DNA of 64,000 bases, taken from the NCBI RefSeq assembly GCF_001722335.1, contig NZ_MIHA01000025.1:6341-70340 (forward strand), read 5' to 3'. Below, piece by piece: positions 1 through 7,331 of this stretch (position 1 is its first letter; each line of letters opens with the position of its first letter). The translations under genes were made by a program, and so were the position numbers. The notes under the pieces are model-generated. The model was not told where the DNA came from, did no database searches, and was given only the letters and a program-made list of their open reading frames with translations. The stretch comes from Mycolicibacterium flavescens (GTDB lineage: Bacteria > Actinomycetota > Actinomycetes > Mycobacteriales > Mycobacteriaceae).

Positions 1-1
1 C

Positions 2-97
2 AAGGTCGTCGACGACACCACCGTCGTCGGCATCATGAACGGCAAGGGCGCCCTCGATGCCGGCCGGCACCTGTACTTCTACCTCGAACGGGTCTAA
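2..97 (+). CDS. 3' end of an unidentified protein (partial)
   Basis: The last 31 codons of a gene that begins before the window are open in frame 2 and end at a TAA. The visible tail contains GKGALDAGRH followed by the aromatic stretch LYFYLERV. I do not recognise the family from this fragment. The stop overlaps the stop of the convergent downstream gene by a few bases, so the two genes run tail to tail with no spacer. Codon composition (G/C third positions) matches the neighbours, so it is probably a genuine coding end and not noise. Confidence 0.6.
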   Translation, partial: KVVDDTTVVGIMNGKGALDAGRHLYFYLERV

Positions 98-675
98 CAG
101 ACCCGCCGGCCGGTGTAGGCGATGAGGCGTTCCAGCGCGCCGGCGTCGGCGCCGACGTCGACCGGGTCGTCGAACCCGGCCCTGGCCCGGCCCTCCGGCG
201 TGATGATCTTCTGCGCCAGCCCGAGCACGTAGTCCGACAGCGACTCCGGGGCGTCCACGTCGCGGCCGAGCGCGGCGGCGTAATCCCAGGCGTGCACCAG
301 GAACTCCATCGACAGCACCCCGGGGATCACCTTGGCGGGCACCTCGTTGCCGAAGAAGTTCACCGTGCCGTCGAGCCCGCGCCGGCGCCAGGCGTCCAGC
401 GCGGCACGGCCCGCGAGCACCACCTGCTGCTCGATCGGGGCGTCACGGTCGCGGTCACCGAACTGCGCGCCCGCGATCCCGCCGAGCCCGGTGATCGAGT
501 TCATCAGGTGCTCGGTCAGCCCGGCGATGTCGAACTCCCGGCACGGCGTCTGTTTGTGCACATCGTCGGCGGCGATGCCGTGCAGGACGTGCTGCAGCAC
601 CGCGAACGACTTCTCGGCGCTGCGCAGCTCGTCGGTCGGGGGTGAGTCGGGTCCGGCGCGCAAGTCATCGGGCAT
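94..675 (-). CDS. TIGR03086-type DinB/maleylpyruvate-isomerase-like protein
   Basis: A 193-residue protein of the mycothiol-dependent maleylpyruvate isomerase/DinB four-helix superfamily (TIGR03086 type), probably the orthologue of M. tuberculosis Rv3773c. Visible family features are TPCREFD followed by LTEHL near residues 43-57, which gives an N-terminal metal-ligand histidine, and EFLVHAWDY near 125-133, which carries the second conserved histidine. Members are small cytosolic metal-binding proteins; most have no defined substrate, and none can be assigned here. The ATG at 675 lies 6 nt after a TAGCGT -10 box, which suggests a leaderless mRNA. The gene is divergent from the lipoprotein gene that starts at 716. 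Confidence 0.75.
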   Translation of the reverse strand: MPDDLRAGPDSPPTDELRSAEKSFAVLQHVLHGIAADDVHKQTPCREFDIAGLTEHLMNSITGLGGIAGAQFGDRDRDAPIEQQVVLAGRAALDAWRRRGLDGTVNFFGNEVPAKVIPGVLSMEFLVHAWDYAAALGRDVDAPESLSDYVLGLAQKIITPEGRARAGFDDPVDVGADAGALERLIAYTGRRVC

Positions 676-681
676 GAAGCC

Positions 682-687
682 ACGCTA
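682..687 (-). promoter_or_regulatory. -10 box for a leaderless mRNA of the DinB-like gene
   Basis: TAGCGT read on the minus strand, 6 nt before the ATG at 675. It fits the mycobacterial TANNNT -10 pattern and would place transcription initiation at the start codon. Confidence 0.55.
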
Positions 688-702
688 CGTCGTGCATGCG
701 CA

Positions 703-708
703 TATCGT
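703..708 (+). promoter_or_regulatory. -10 box for a leaderless mRNA of the small lipoprotein gene
   Basis: TATCGT lies 7 nt before the ATG at 716. This supports that start over the in-frame ATG at 674. It is back to back with the -10 box of the divergent gene. Confidence 0.5.
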
Positions 709-715
709 TGCCGGG

Positions 716-1156
716 ATGAAGACGCACGTGCGGGTGGCGGCCGCGGCGCTGATCGTGTTCGGTGTGAGCGCCTGCCAGCAGACCACCGAGGGCTCCGTCG
801 CGATGACCACCGAACCGGGCCCGCCGCTGACCTCGGCACCGTCGCGCCAGCCGTCGTCGCCGACGCTGCCGGGACTGCCCAACATCCCGATCCCGGACAT
901 CCGGATTCCCGGGCTGCCCGGCCCCGACGTGCCCGAGGTGCCTGCGCCGCCGAACGCGGCCACGATGTCCTGCAGCGAGTACACCGGGCTCGACGACGCC
1001 ACCAAGCTGGCCGTGATCCGGGTGATCATCACCAACCAGGGCGGCCGGTCCGGTCAGGAGGCCGAGATGGTGGCGCTGCTGATGGCCGACGCGATGTGCC
1101 AGTTCATGCCCAATGCGGAAGTCAATGAGGTGGTCATCGGAATCCCCGGACGGTGA
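716..1156 (+). CDS. Small secreted lipoprotein with a C-terminal two-cysteine domain
   Basis: A 146-residue predicted lipoprotein. A hydrophobic signal segment (residues about 6-18) ends in the lipobox-like VSAC, so Cys20 would be acylated. A proline-rich spacer of repeating IP/PGLP units follows (about residues 48-80), then a compact C-terminal domain (about 85-146) with two cysteines, in CSEYTGL and in AMCQF. The layout resembles HdeA-like small periplasmic domains, which place a cysteine at each end of a helical core, but that similarity is weak and is only my inference. An in-frame ATG exists at 674. The start at 716 is preferred because of the -10 box 7 nt upstream and a better signal peptide. 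Function unknown. Confidence 0.65.
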   Translation: MKTHVRVAAAALIVFGVSACQQTTEGSVAMTTEPGPPLTSAPSRQPSSPTLPGLPNIPIPDIRIPGLPGPDVPEVPAPPNAATMSCSEYTGLDDATKLAVIRVIITNQGGRSGQEAEMVALLMADAMCQFMPNAEVNEVVIGIPGR

Positions 1157-1161
1157 GTCGC

Positions 1162-1167
1162 TAGCCT
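1162..1167 (+). promoter_or_regulatory. -10 box for a leaderless mRNA of the crotonase gene
   Basis: TAGCCT lies 7 nt before the ATG at 1175. It sits in the 18-nt gap after the lipoprotein gene, so the crotonase may have its own promoter. Confidence 0.5.
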
Positions 1168-1174
1168 GTGCGCC

Positions 1175-1990
1175 ATGGCCGACACCTATGAATCCGTCAC
1201 CGTCGACATCTCCGAGCACGTCGCCCGTGTGACGTTGATCGGCCCGGGCAAGGGCAACGCGATGGGCCCCGCGTTCTGGGCCGAGCTGCCGGAGGTGTTC
1301 GGCACGCTCGACGCCGACCCCGAGGTCCGCGCGATCGTGCTGACCGGTTCGGGCCGCAACTTCAGCTACGGGCTGGACCTGGCCGCGATGGGTGCCACCC
1401 TGCCCGGCCTGGACGCCGGCGCCAAGGGCCGGCACGGGTTCCACACCACGCTGCTGAAGATGCAGGGCGCCATCAACGCGGTCGCCGACTGCCGCACCCC
1501 GACCATCGCCTCGGTGCACGGCTGGTGCATCGGCGGCGGCGTCGACCTGATCAGCGCGGTCGACATCCGCTACGCCAGCACCGACGCCAAGTTCTCGGTG
1601 CGCGAGGTCAAGCTGGCGATCGTCGCCGACGTGGGCTCGCTGGCCCGGCTGCCGCTGATCCTGTCCGACGGGCACCTGCGCGAGCTGACCCTGACCGGCA
1701 AGGACATCGACGCGGCGCGCGCCGAGAAGATCGGGCTGGTCAACGACGTGTACGACGACGCCGACGCGTCGCTCGCCGCGGCCCACGCCACCGCCGCCGA
1801 GATCGCGGCCAACCCGCCGCTGACCGTGCACGGCATCAAGGACGTTCTCGATCAACAGCGCACCGCCCGCGTCTCGGAGAGCCTGCGCTATGTCGCGGCG
1901 TGGAACTCGGCGTTCCTGCCGTCGAAGGACCTCGGCGAGGCGGTGACCGCGATGTTCGAGAAGCGGCCACCGAAATTCACCGGCGAGTAA
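1175..1990 (+). CDS. echA21: Crotonase-fold protein, probable delta3,5-delta2,4-dienoyl-CoA isomerase (EchA21-like)
   Basis: A 271-residue enoyl-CoA hydratase/isomerase-superfamily enzyme, positional orthologue of M. tuberculosis Rv3774 (echA21). The oxyanion-hole region is CIGGGVD. Three acids match the catalytic set of rat dienoyl-CoA isomerase (Asp176, Glu196, Asp204) with one constant offset: Asp124 in GGGVD, Glu144 in VREV and Asp152 in ADVG. The stretch DIRYAS...ADVGSLARLP also reads like that family. This predicts isomerisation of 3,5-dienoyl-CoA to 2,4-dienoyl-CoA during beta-oxidation of unsaturated acyl chains in the cytosol, not simple hydration. The activity is inferred from residues; a generic hydratase remains possible. 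Confidence 0.8.
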   Translation: MADTYESVTVDISEHVARVTLIGPGKGNAMGPAFWAELPEVFGTLDADPEVRAIVLTGSGRNFSYGLDLAAMGATLPGLDAGAKGRHGFHTTLLKMQGAINAVADCRTPTIASVHGWCIGGGVDLISAVDIRYASTDAKFSVREVKLAIVADVGSLARLPLILSDGHLRELTLTGKDIDAARAEKIGLVNDVYDDADASLAAAHATAAEIAANPPLTVHGIKDVLDQQRTARVSESLRYVAAWNSAFLPSKDLGEAVTAMFEKRPPKFTGE

Positions 1991-2138
1991 CGGTTTACAG
2001 GAAACTCCCAACCGCGACACAGCGCCTGTCCAGACCCGCGGTGTAGTGAAAACTGGTTCAGCACAACGGATTTCGGCGTTCTGATGTGCGTTGTGTCACT
2101 TCGGTGAACGGGGCTGCGCCGCGCGCCGTGCCCTGTTC

Positions 2139-3245
2139 ATGACAGACACAACACATTTCCCATCCATCGATCAGCACCCCGGCCAGTGGACCGGTGCACC
2201 CCGGATCGGGGGCACCGCCGTCGCCTTCACCGCACACCGCTACGAACAGGACGAGGTGGCCTCGACGCTGGCCAGCGTCGGCGGCCCGGAGTTCCTGCGC
2301 TTCGCCCGCACCAGCGGGGTGCAGACCCGCAGCCTGGCGCTGCCCCTGTCGCGCTATCCGGAGCTGAGTGGTTTCACCGAGGCCAACGACACCTACCTGC
2401 AGGTGGCCGTGGACCTGGGTGAGCGGGCCGTGCGCTCAGCGCTGGAGGCCGCGCATGTCGCGCCGCACGAGGTGGACGCCATCGTGATGGTGTCGAGCAC
2501 CGGTGTCGCGGTGCCGACCGTCGACGCGCGGTTGGCGTCGCGGATCGGGTTCCGCCAGGACATCAAGCGCATCCCGCTGTTCGGCCTGGGCTGTGTGGCC
2601 GGCGCCGCCGGGATGGCCCGGGTGCACGACTACCTGCGCGGCTTCCCATCCGACGTCGCGGTGCTGCTGTCGGTCGAACTGTGCTCGCTGACCCTGCAGC
2701 GCGACGACACGTCGATCCCGGCGCTGATCGGGGCCTGTCTGTTCGGGGACGGGGCGGCCGCCGTCGTCGTCACCGGCGCCGACCGGGTGCCCGCGGCGCC
2801 GACGATTCCGCACGGGCCCGCGGTGCTGGCCACCCGCAGCCGACTGTTCCCCGACACCGTCGACGTCATGGGTTGGAACGTCAGCTCGGCCGGGTTCGGA
2901 TTGGTGATGTCGCGCGACGTCCCGCACATGGCCGACGACCACCTCGGCGACGAGGTCGACCGCTTCCTCGCCGACCACGGGCTCACCGTCGGTGACATCT
3001 CCACCTGGATCTGCCATCCCGGCGGCCCCAAGGTCATCGACGCCGTCGACCGGGCGGTGGGCCTGCCGCCGGAGGCCAACGCGCACAGCCGGAACTCGTT
3101 GCGTGAGAACGGGAACTTCTCGTCTGCCTCGGTTCTCGACGTTCTCGACCGCACGCTCGCGGCGCCGCCCGAACCGGGGTCGCTCGGCGTACTGCTGGCG
3201 ATGGGGCCGGGATTCAGCTTCGAGATGCTGCTGCTGAGCTGGTAG
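2139..3245 (+). CDS. Type III polyketide synthase (chalcone/stilbene synthase family)
   Basis: A 368-residue homodimer-type ketosynthase with the full Cys-His-Asn triad of type III PKSs: Cys152 in GLGCVAG, His293 in ICHPGGPK and Asn326 in RENGNFSSAS. Such enzymes extend an acyl-CoA with malonyl-CoA without an acyl carrier protein. Mycobacterial relatives (PKS10/11/18) use long-chain starters to make alkylpyrones or alkylresorcinols. The next gene is a methyltransferase-like membrane protein 9 nt downstream, a pairing like B. subtilis bpsA-bpsB. An in-frame ATG at 2091 would add 16 atypical residues. Neither start has a clear Shine-Dalgarno, so the start is uncertain. The product cannot be deduced from sequence. 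Confidence 0.88.
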   Translation: MTDTTHFPSIDQHPGQWTGAPRIGGTAVAFTAHRYEQDEVASTLASVGGPEFLRFARTSGVQTRSLALPLSRYPELSGFTEANDTYLQVAVDLGERAVRSALEAAHVAPHEVDAIVMVSSTGVAVPTVDARLASRIGFRQDIKRIPLFGLGCVAGAAGMARVHDYLRGFPSDVAVLLSVELCSLTLQRDDTSIPALIGACLFGDGAAAVVVTGADRVPAAPTIPHGPAVLATRSRLFPDTVDVMGWNVSSAGFGLVMSRDVPHMADDHLGDEVDRFLADHGLTVGDISTWICHPGGPKVIDAVDRAVGLPPEANAHSRNSLRENGNFSSASVLDVLDRTLAAPPEPGSLGVLLAMGPGFSFEMLLLSW

Positions 3246-3254
3246 GAGACGACC

Positions 3255-3755
3255 ATGTACTACCTGTTCATCCTCGCGGTCGGCGTCGAGCGGCTGATCG
3301 AGCTGGTGGTCTCGCGCCGCCACACCCGATGGTCGATTGCCAACGGCGGCAGGGAATTCGGCCAGGGGCACTACCCGGTGATGGTGGCGATGCACACGCT
3401 GCTGCTGGTGTCCTGCGTGGTCGAGGTGGCCACCGCGCACCGGCCGTTCATCCCGCTGCTCGGCTGGCCGATGGTGGCGCTGGTGTGCGCGAGCACCGCG
3501 GTCCGGTGGTGGTGCGTTTCGCTGCTCGGCAAACACTGGAACCCGCGGCTGATCGTGATCCCGGGTGCGCCGCTGGTGCGACGCGGCCCGTATCGCGTTC
3601 TGCACCATCCGAATTACACCGCGGTGGCGGTCGAGGTCGCCGCGCTGCCGCTGGTGCATTCGGCGTGGTTGACCGCGGTCGTGTTCAGCATCGCCAACGC
3701 GCTGGTGCTCAACGTGCGGATCCGGGCGGAGAACGCCGCGCTCGGCTACGCCTGA
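3255..3755 (+). CDS. Isoprenylcysteine carboxyl methyltransferase-family membrane protein
   Basis: A 166-residue integral membrane protein with about four to five hydrophobic segments and the family core GPYRVLHHPNY followed by an acidic residue (AVAVE) near residues 115-128. In this family that core binds S-adenosylmethionine within the membrane. The start has a good Shine-Dalgarno (AGGAG, 6 nt). It follows the type III PKS by 9 nt and is probably co-transcribed. By analogy with B. subtilis BpsB it may O-methylate the polyketide. The role is inferred from pairing; the family assignment is firm. Confidence 0.8.
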   Translation: MYYLFILAVGVERLIELVVSRRHTRWSIANGGREFGQGHYPVMVAMHTLLLVSCVVEVATAHRPFIPLLGWPMVALVCASTAVRWWCVSLLGKHWNPRLIVIPGAPLVRRGPYRVLHHPNYTAVAVEVAALPLVHSAWLTAVVFSIANALVLNVRIRAENAALGYA

Positions 3756-4162
3756 CGCGCCTTGGCGTCGATGATGCTGGCGCGCAATGCCATTGCCAGG
3801 ATCGCTGTGGTGAACACCAGCCCGCCGGCCTCCAGCCAGCCGATCCAGTCGCCGGCGCCGTGGTGCGGGTCGACGATGTGGCTGACCGAGTGCAGCGCCC
3901 AGTGCACGGTCGCGAACGCCAACGCCGGCACCCGCCAACTCGGGCGTCGCACCGCAGCCAGCAGCAGCAGGCCCTGCGGAATCTCGAAGGTCGCGTTGTC
4001 GAAGATGTAGTGGTCGTTGCGCACGCCGAAATTGCCGAGCGTGTCGAAGAACGCGCCGGGGGCGAACAGCATGAACAACCCGATGGCCAGGGCGTACAGC
4101 CCGAAAACGATCAGCGTCACCTCGACGAACCGGGTCGGCGTGCGCGTCGGCGTCGTAGTCAT
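3746..4162 (-). CDS. Small four-helix membrane protein
   Basis: A 138-residue protein with four predicted membrane helices (about residues 14-33, 61-78, 83-100 and 110-128). The helix bundle and the His-rich loop SHIVDPHHG are reminiscent of DoxX-like or DUF4345-like membrane proteins, but I cannot assign a family with confidence. It is convergent with the ICMT-like gene and overlaps it by 10 nt at the 3' ends. The ATG at 4162 follows a TAGCGT -10 box by 6 nt, so it is likely transcribed as a leaderless monocistronic mRNA. Confidence 0.65.
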   Translation of the reverse strand: MTTTPTRTPTRFVEVTLIVFGLYALAIGLFMLFAPGAFFDTLGNFGVRNDHYIFDNATFEIPQGLLLLAAVRRPSWRVPALAFATVHWALHSVSHIVDPHHGAGDWIGWLEAGGLVFTTAILAMALRASIIDAKARQA

Positions 4163-4168
4163 GGCGTC

Positions 4169-4174
4169 ACGCTA
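4169..4174 (-). promoter_or_regulatory. -10 box for the small membrane protein gene
   Basis: TAGCGT on the minus strand, 6 nt before the ATG at 4162. Leaderless arrangement. Confidence 0.5.
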
Positions 4175-4235
4175 GTTCGCGGCGCACCGGAAGTCAGGAG
4201 CCAATCCGGCGCCGCGATCGGGTGCCAATGAACGG

Positions 4236-4322
4236 CGGTGGCGGAGGGATTTGAACCCCCGGACGGTGTTAGCCGTCTCTCGCTTTCAAGGCGAGTGCAT
4301 TAGGCCGCTCTGCCACGCCACC
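4236..4322 (-). tRNA. tRNA-Ser (anticodon TGA)
   Basis: Read on the minus strand, an 87-nt cloverleaf begins GGTGGCG and ends CGCCACC plus discriminator G. The anticodon stem CTCGC/GCGAG encloses the loop CTTGAAA, giving anticodon TGA (reads UCA). A long variable arm (GACGG...CCGTC) marks it as a class II serine tRNA. The T loop GGTTCAAATCC is standard. CCA is not encoded. Confidence 0.97.
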
Positions 4323-4353
4323 GCCGACAAGCGTAGCGGCCGGCCCGGCGGAC

Positions 4354-4866
4354 TCAGACGCGGCCGAGCTTGGCGTTGTTCGGGCCGGTCTTGAGCGCGG
4401 TGCTGATCCGGCGGCAGTTCTCGCCCATCGCCGCCACCTGCGGTCGCGACAATCGGCCGAGGAAGTGCGCGCGCACACCCTCGCCGTAGGTGGCCATCGC
4501 CTCGCGCACCGCGGTCCGGCCGTCGTCGGTGATGCTGGCCAGCACGCCGCGCCCGTCGTCCGGGCTGGCGCCGCGACGGACCAGACCCTGCAACTCCAGG
4601 CGCCGGATCTGCCGGGTGACCCGGCTGGGCAGCGACATCAACGCCTCCGCGAGATCCCCCATCCGCGCGGACCCGGTCGGCGACTTGTCCAACATGTCGA
4701 GCAACCGCACATCGTTCAGCGTCAGGTGGTGCGCGTCCACCAGCGCCCGATTCAGCGTCGCGTAGAGCCGCAGCGCCGAATCCAGAAAATTTTGCCAAGA
4801 CCGTTGCTCAGCGATATCCAACCCCGGCATATCACTGGCCGTACGCCCCGCGATCATCCCCTCCAT
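4354..4866 (-). CDS. MarR-family transcriptional regulator
   Basis: A 170-residue winged-helix regulator. The helix-turn-helix region runs from LTLNDVRLLDML to SRVTRQIRRLE, with the wing at GASPDDGRGVLASIT. Members bind palindromic operators as dimers and usually release on phenolic ligands or oxidation. It is divergent from the quinone oxidoreductase gene with about 78 nt between starts, so that gene is the natural regulatory target (inference). The reading frame stays open to 4950. ATG 4866 is chosen because it lies 6 nt after a TACTAT -10 box and gives a normal MarR length; ATG 4857 is the alternative. Confidence 0.85.
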   Translation of the reverse strand: MEGMIAGRTASDMPGLDIAEQRSWQNFLDSALRLYATLNRALVDAHHLTLNDVRLLDMLDKSPTGSARMGDLAEALMSLPSRVTRQIRRLELQGLVRRGASPDDGRGVLASITDDGRTAVREAMATYGEGVRAHFLGRLSRPQVAAMGENCRRISTALKTGPNNAKLGRV

Positions 4867-4872
4867 GTCGAC

Positions 4873-4878
4873 ATAGTA
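4873..4878 (-). promoter_or_regulatory. -10 box for the marR-like gene
   Basis: TACTAT on the minus strand, 6 nt before the ATG at 4866, in the divergent control region shared with the quinone oxidoreductase. Confidence 0.5.
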
Positions 4879-4931
4879 AACACCGACGGGATTGCTGGTA
4901 AGGGAAACGTCCGACTGTTTTCGCAGGATAG

Positions 4932-4937
4932 TAGCGT
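4932..4937 (+). promoter_or_regulatory. -10 box for the quinone oxidoreductase gene
   Basis: TAGCGT lies 7 nt before the ATG at 4945. This predicts a leaderless transcript from the divergent region. Confidence 0.55.
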
Positions 4938-4944
4938 TGTTTGA

Positions 4945-5919
4945 ATGCAAGCGATTGTGGCCAGCGCGGAAACCGGACTGACCTGGACCGAGGTTCCCGA
5001 CGTCTCACCCGCCGACGGCGAACTCCTCATCAAGGTGACCAGCGCCGGCATCAACCGGGCCGACCTGCTGCAGGCCGCCGGCAAGTACCCACCCCCGCCG
5101 GGCGCCAGCGACATCCTCGGGCTCGAGGTGTCGGGCACGGTGGCCGCCGTCGGGCCCGGCGTCACCGGGTGGACGGTCGACCAACCGGTCTGCGCGTTGC
5201 TGGCCGGCGGCGGCTACGCCGAGTACGTCGCGGTGCCCGCCGGGCAGGTGCTGCCGGTGCCGGACAGCGTGAGCCTGCACGAGGCGGCGGGACTGCCCGA
5301 GGTGGCCTGCACCGTGTGGTCGAACGTGGTGATGACCGCCGGGCTGACCGCCGGTCAGTTGCTGCTGGTCCACGGCGGCGGGAGCGGCATCGGCACGCAC
5401 GCCGTCCAGGTCGGTCGCGCGCTCGGAGCCCGGGTTGCGGTGACCGCCGGCTCGGCCAACAAACTCGACCTGTGCGCCGAACTGGGCGCCGAGGTGCTGA
5501 TCAACTACCACGACGACGACTTCGTCGAACGCGTCTCCGCCGAGGGCGGCGCCGACGTGATCCTCGACATCATCGGAGCGGCCTACCTGGACCGCAACAT
5601 CGACGCGCTGGCCGCCGACGGGCGGGTGGTCATCATCGGGATGCAGGGCGGCGTCAAGGGCGAACTCAACATCGGCAAACTGCTCGCCAAACGCGCGGGC
5701 GTGATCGCCACCGCGCTGCGGGCACGCCCGGTCACCGGCCGCGGCAGCAAGAGCGAGATCGTCGCCGCGGTGCGCGACAACGTGTGGCCGATGGTGCAGA
5801 GCGGGCAGGTGCGCCCGATCATCGGCGCCGAGTTCGGCGTCGAGCAGGCAGGTGCGGCGCACGAACTGCTGCAGTCCGGCGAGGTGTCGGGCAAAGTGCT
5901 TCTGCGCGTGAGTGATTGA
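4945..5919 (+). CDS. NADPH:quinone oxidoreductase, zeta-crystallin type (Rv3777-like)
   Basis: A 324-residue zinc-free medium-chain dehydrogenase/reductase. The N-terminal GroES-like domain has the family stretch AGINRADLLQAAGKYP (about residues 32-47). The Rossmann domain has HGGGSGIGTHAVQVGRALG near 149-167 for NADPH binding. No structural zinc Cys cluster is present, as expected for quinone oxidoreductases. It probably reduces quinones or other electrophiles in the cytosol. It is the positional orthologue of M. tuberculosis Rv3777. It is transcribed divergently from a MarR regulator that probably controls it. Convergent with the next gene, 6 nt apart. Confidence 0.88.
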   Translation: MQAIVASAETGLTWTEVPDVSPADGELLIKVTSAGINRADLLQAAGKYPPPPGASDILGLEVSGTVAAVGPGVTGWTVDQPVCALLAGGGYAEYVAVPAGQVLPVPDSVSLHEAAGLPEVACTVWSNVVMTAGLTAGQLLLVHGGGSGIGTHAVQVGRALGARVAVTAGSANKLDLCAELGAEVLINYHDDDFVERVSAEGGADVILDIIGAAYLDRNIDALAADGRVVIIGMQGGVKGELNIGKLLAKRAGVIATALRARPVTGRGSKSEIVAAVRDNVWPMVQSGQVRPIIGAEFGVEQAGAAHELLQSGEVSGKVLLRVSD

Positions 5920-5925
5920 GCGAAG

Positions 5926-7122
5926 TCAGCCGAGCGAGGCGAGCGCGCGCACCAGCTGGTCGACCTCGGCGGTGGTGGTGTAGTGCGCCAGGCCGACGGT
6001 CACCGCGCCGCCGATGTCGTTGACGCCGATCACGTCGAGCACCCGCGAGCTGGCATTGGAGATCGCCAGGATCCCGTTGTCGGCCAACCGTTGCACGACG
6101 CGGTCGGCGGGCACGTCGCTCACGGCGAAGCTGAGCACCGGGATACGGGCCTCGGGTGTGCCGATCACCATGACCGTCGACAGCGAGCGCAGCGACACCA
6201 GCAGGTAGTCGAACAGCCGGTTCATGTACGAGGCCGCCGACTGCATCGACACCGCCAGGCGCTCGCGCCGGGAACCGCCTGCCGCCTCGTCCAGCGAGGC
6301 CAGGTACTCGATGCTGGCGACCACGCCGGCGAGCAGACCGAACTGGTGCGCGCCGACCTCCAGGCGCGCCGGGCCCGTCGCGTACGGGTTCAGCGACACC
6401 GCGCCGAACGTCTCGATCACCGCCGGGTCCCTAAAGACCAGCGCGCCGATCGGGGGCCCACCCCAGGCCAGCGCGTTGACCGCCACCACGTCGGCGTCGG
6501 TCTCGTCGAGGTCGATCAGCTGATAAGGCGCGGCCGCCGAATGGTCGACCACCACCAGCGCCCCCTGGTCGTGAGCGAGCTTGGTGACCGCCCGCAGATC
6601 GGTCATCGTGCCCAGCGTCGAGGACGCCGACGTGATCGCCACCAGCCGGGTGGGCCGGGTGATCAGGCTCTCCCACTGCCAGGCCGGCAGCTCGCCGGTC
6701 TCGATGTCGACCTCGGCCCATTTCACCTTGGCGCCATACCGATTGGCCGCCCGCAGCCAGGGCGCGATGTTGGCCTCGTCGTCGAGGCGGGTCACCACGA
6801 CCTCGTAGCCCAGCCCGACCCGCGACGACGACGCGTCGGCCAGCGACGTCAGCAGGATCGACCGGTCGGCGCCGAGCACCACCCCGCGCGGGTCGGCGTT
6901 GACGAGGTCGGCCACCGCCTGGCGGGCGGCCGCGAGCACGGCGGCGCTGCGCTGCGCCGACGGATGCGGGCCGACCGGCGTCGGCATCGACGCGCGGAAC
7001 GCCGTCGACACGGCCCGGCCCACGGTGTCGGGCAGCAGCATTCCGTTCTGGGCGTCGAACCGTACCCAGCCGTCGCCCAGCGACGGGTGCAACCCTCGCA
7101 CCCGGGCGACGTCGTACGCCAT
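5926..7122 (-). CDS. Class-V aminotransferase-fold protein lacking the PLP lysine (Rv3778c-like)
   Basis: A 398-residue protein with cysteine-desulfurase/SufS-type sequence, the length I recall for M. tuberculosis Rv3778c. The PLP-ring aspartate is kept (Asp193 in VVVDHSAA) and SSTLGTM matches the cofactor-phosphate region. At the Schiff-base site, where SufS-type enzymes have GHK before the GP turn, this protein reads [11 protein letters not shown], with Ala217-Leu218 in place of His-Lys. Only three lysines exist in the whole protein (132, 134, 181), none at that site. It may bind substrate or cofactor non-covalently or be a pseudoenzyme. The frame is open to 7224; ATG 7122 is chosen for length and an AAGGTGG ribosome site. 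Confidence 0.8.
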   Translation of the reverse strand: MAYDVARVRGLHPSLGDGWVRFDAQNGMLLPDTVGRAVSTAFRASMPTPVGPHPSAQRSAAVLAAARQAVADLVNADPRGVVLGADRSILLTSLADASSSRVGLGYEVVVTRLDDEANIAPWLRAANRYGAKVKWAEVDIETGELPAWQWESLITRPTRLVAITSASSTLGTMTDLRAVTKLAHDQGALVVVDHSAAAPYQLIDLDETDADVVAVNALAWGGPPIGALVFRDPAVIETFGAVSLNPYATGPARLEVGAHQFGLLAGVVASIEYLASLDEAAGGSRRERLAVSMQSAASYMNRLFDYLLVSLRSLSTVMVIGTPEARIPVLSFAVSDVPADRVVQRLADNGILAISNASSRVLDVIGVNDIGGAVTVGLAHYTTTAEVDQLVRALASLG

Positions 7123-7319
7123 GCCTGCCCACCTTCGAGCGTCCGTGAAAAGCACAAACCGATCCGGCCCTGGCCGAACGTCGGCGCGACCCGCCAGTCC
7201 TGACGGGGTCCACTGGGCAGCCATACTAGTCCAGTGAGCTTCGGGATCGGAGTGCTGATCTCGCGGCCGTTGCTGACGCTCCCGCGGTGGCGGCGACCAG
7301 GTGGGTTACCGTCACGGAC

Positions 7320-7325
7320 TAGTGT
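7320..7325 (+). promoter_or_regulatory. -10 box upstream of the bpa leader ORF
   Basis: TAGTGT lies 6 nt before an ATG at 7332. It lies in the 283-nt region between the Rv3778c-like gene and bpa, the longest non-coding gap near here, and is the best bpa promoter candidate I see. Confidence 0.45.
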
Positions 7326-7331
7326 CGCTAG

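Noticed and set aside
7123..7224. Upstream in-frame ATG extending the Rv3778c-like protein by 34 residues
   Set aside because: The extension is unlike the family, while ATG 7122 gives the expected 398 residues and has an AAGGTGG site.
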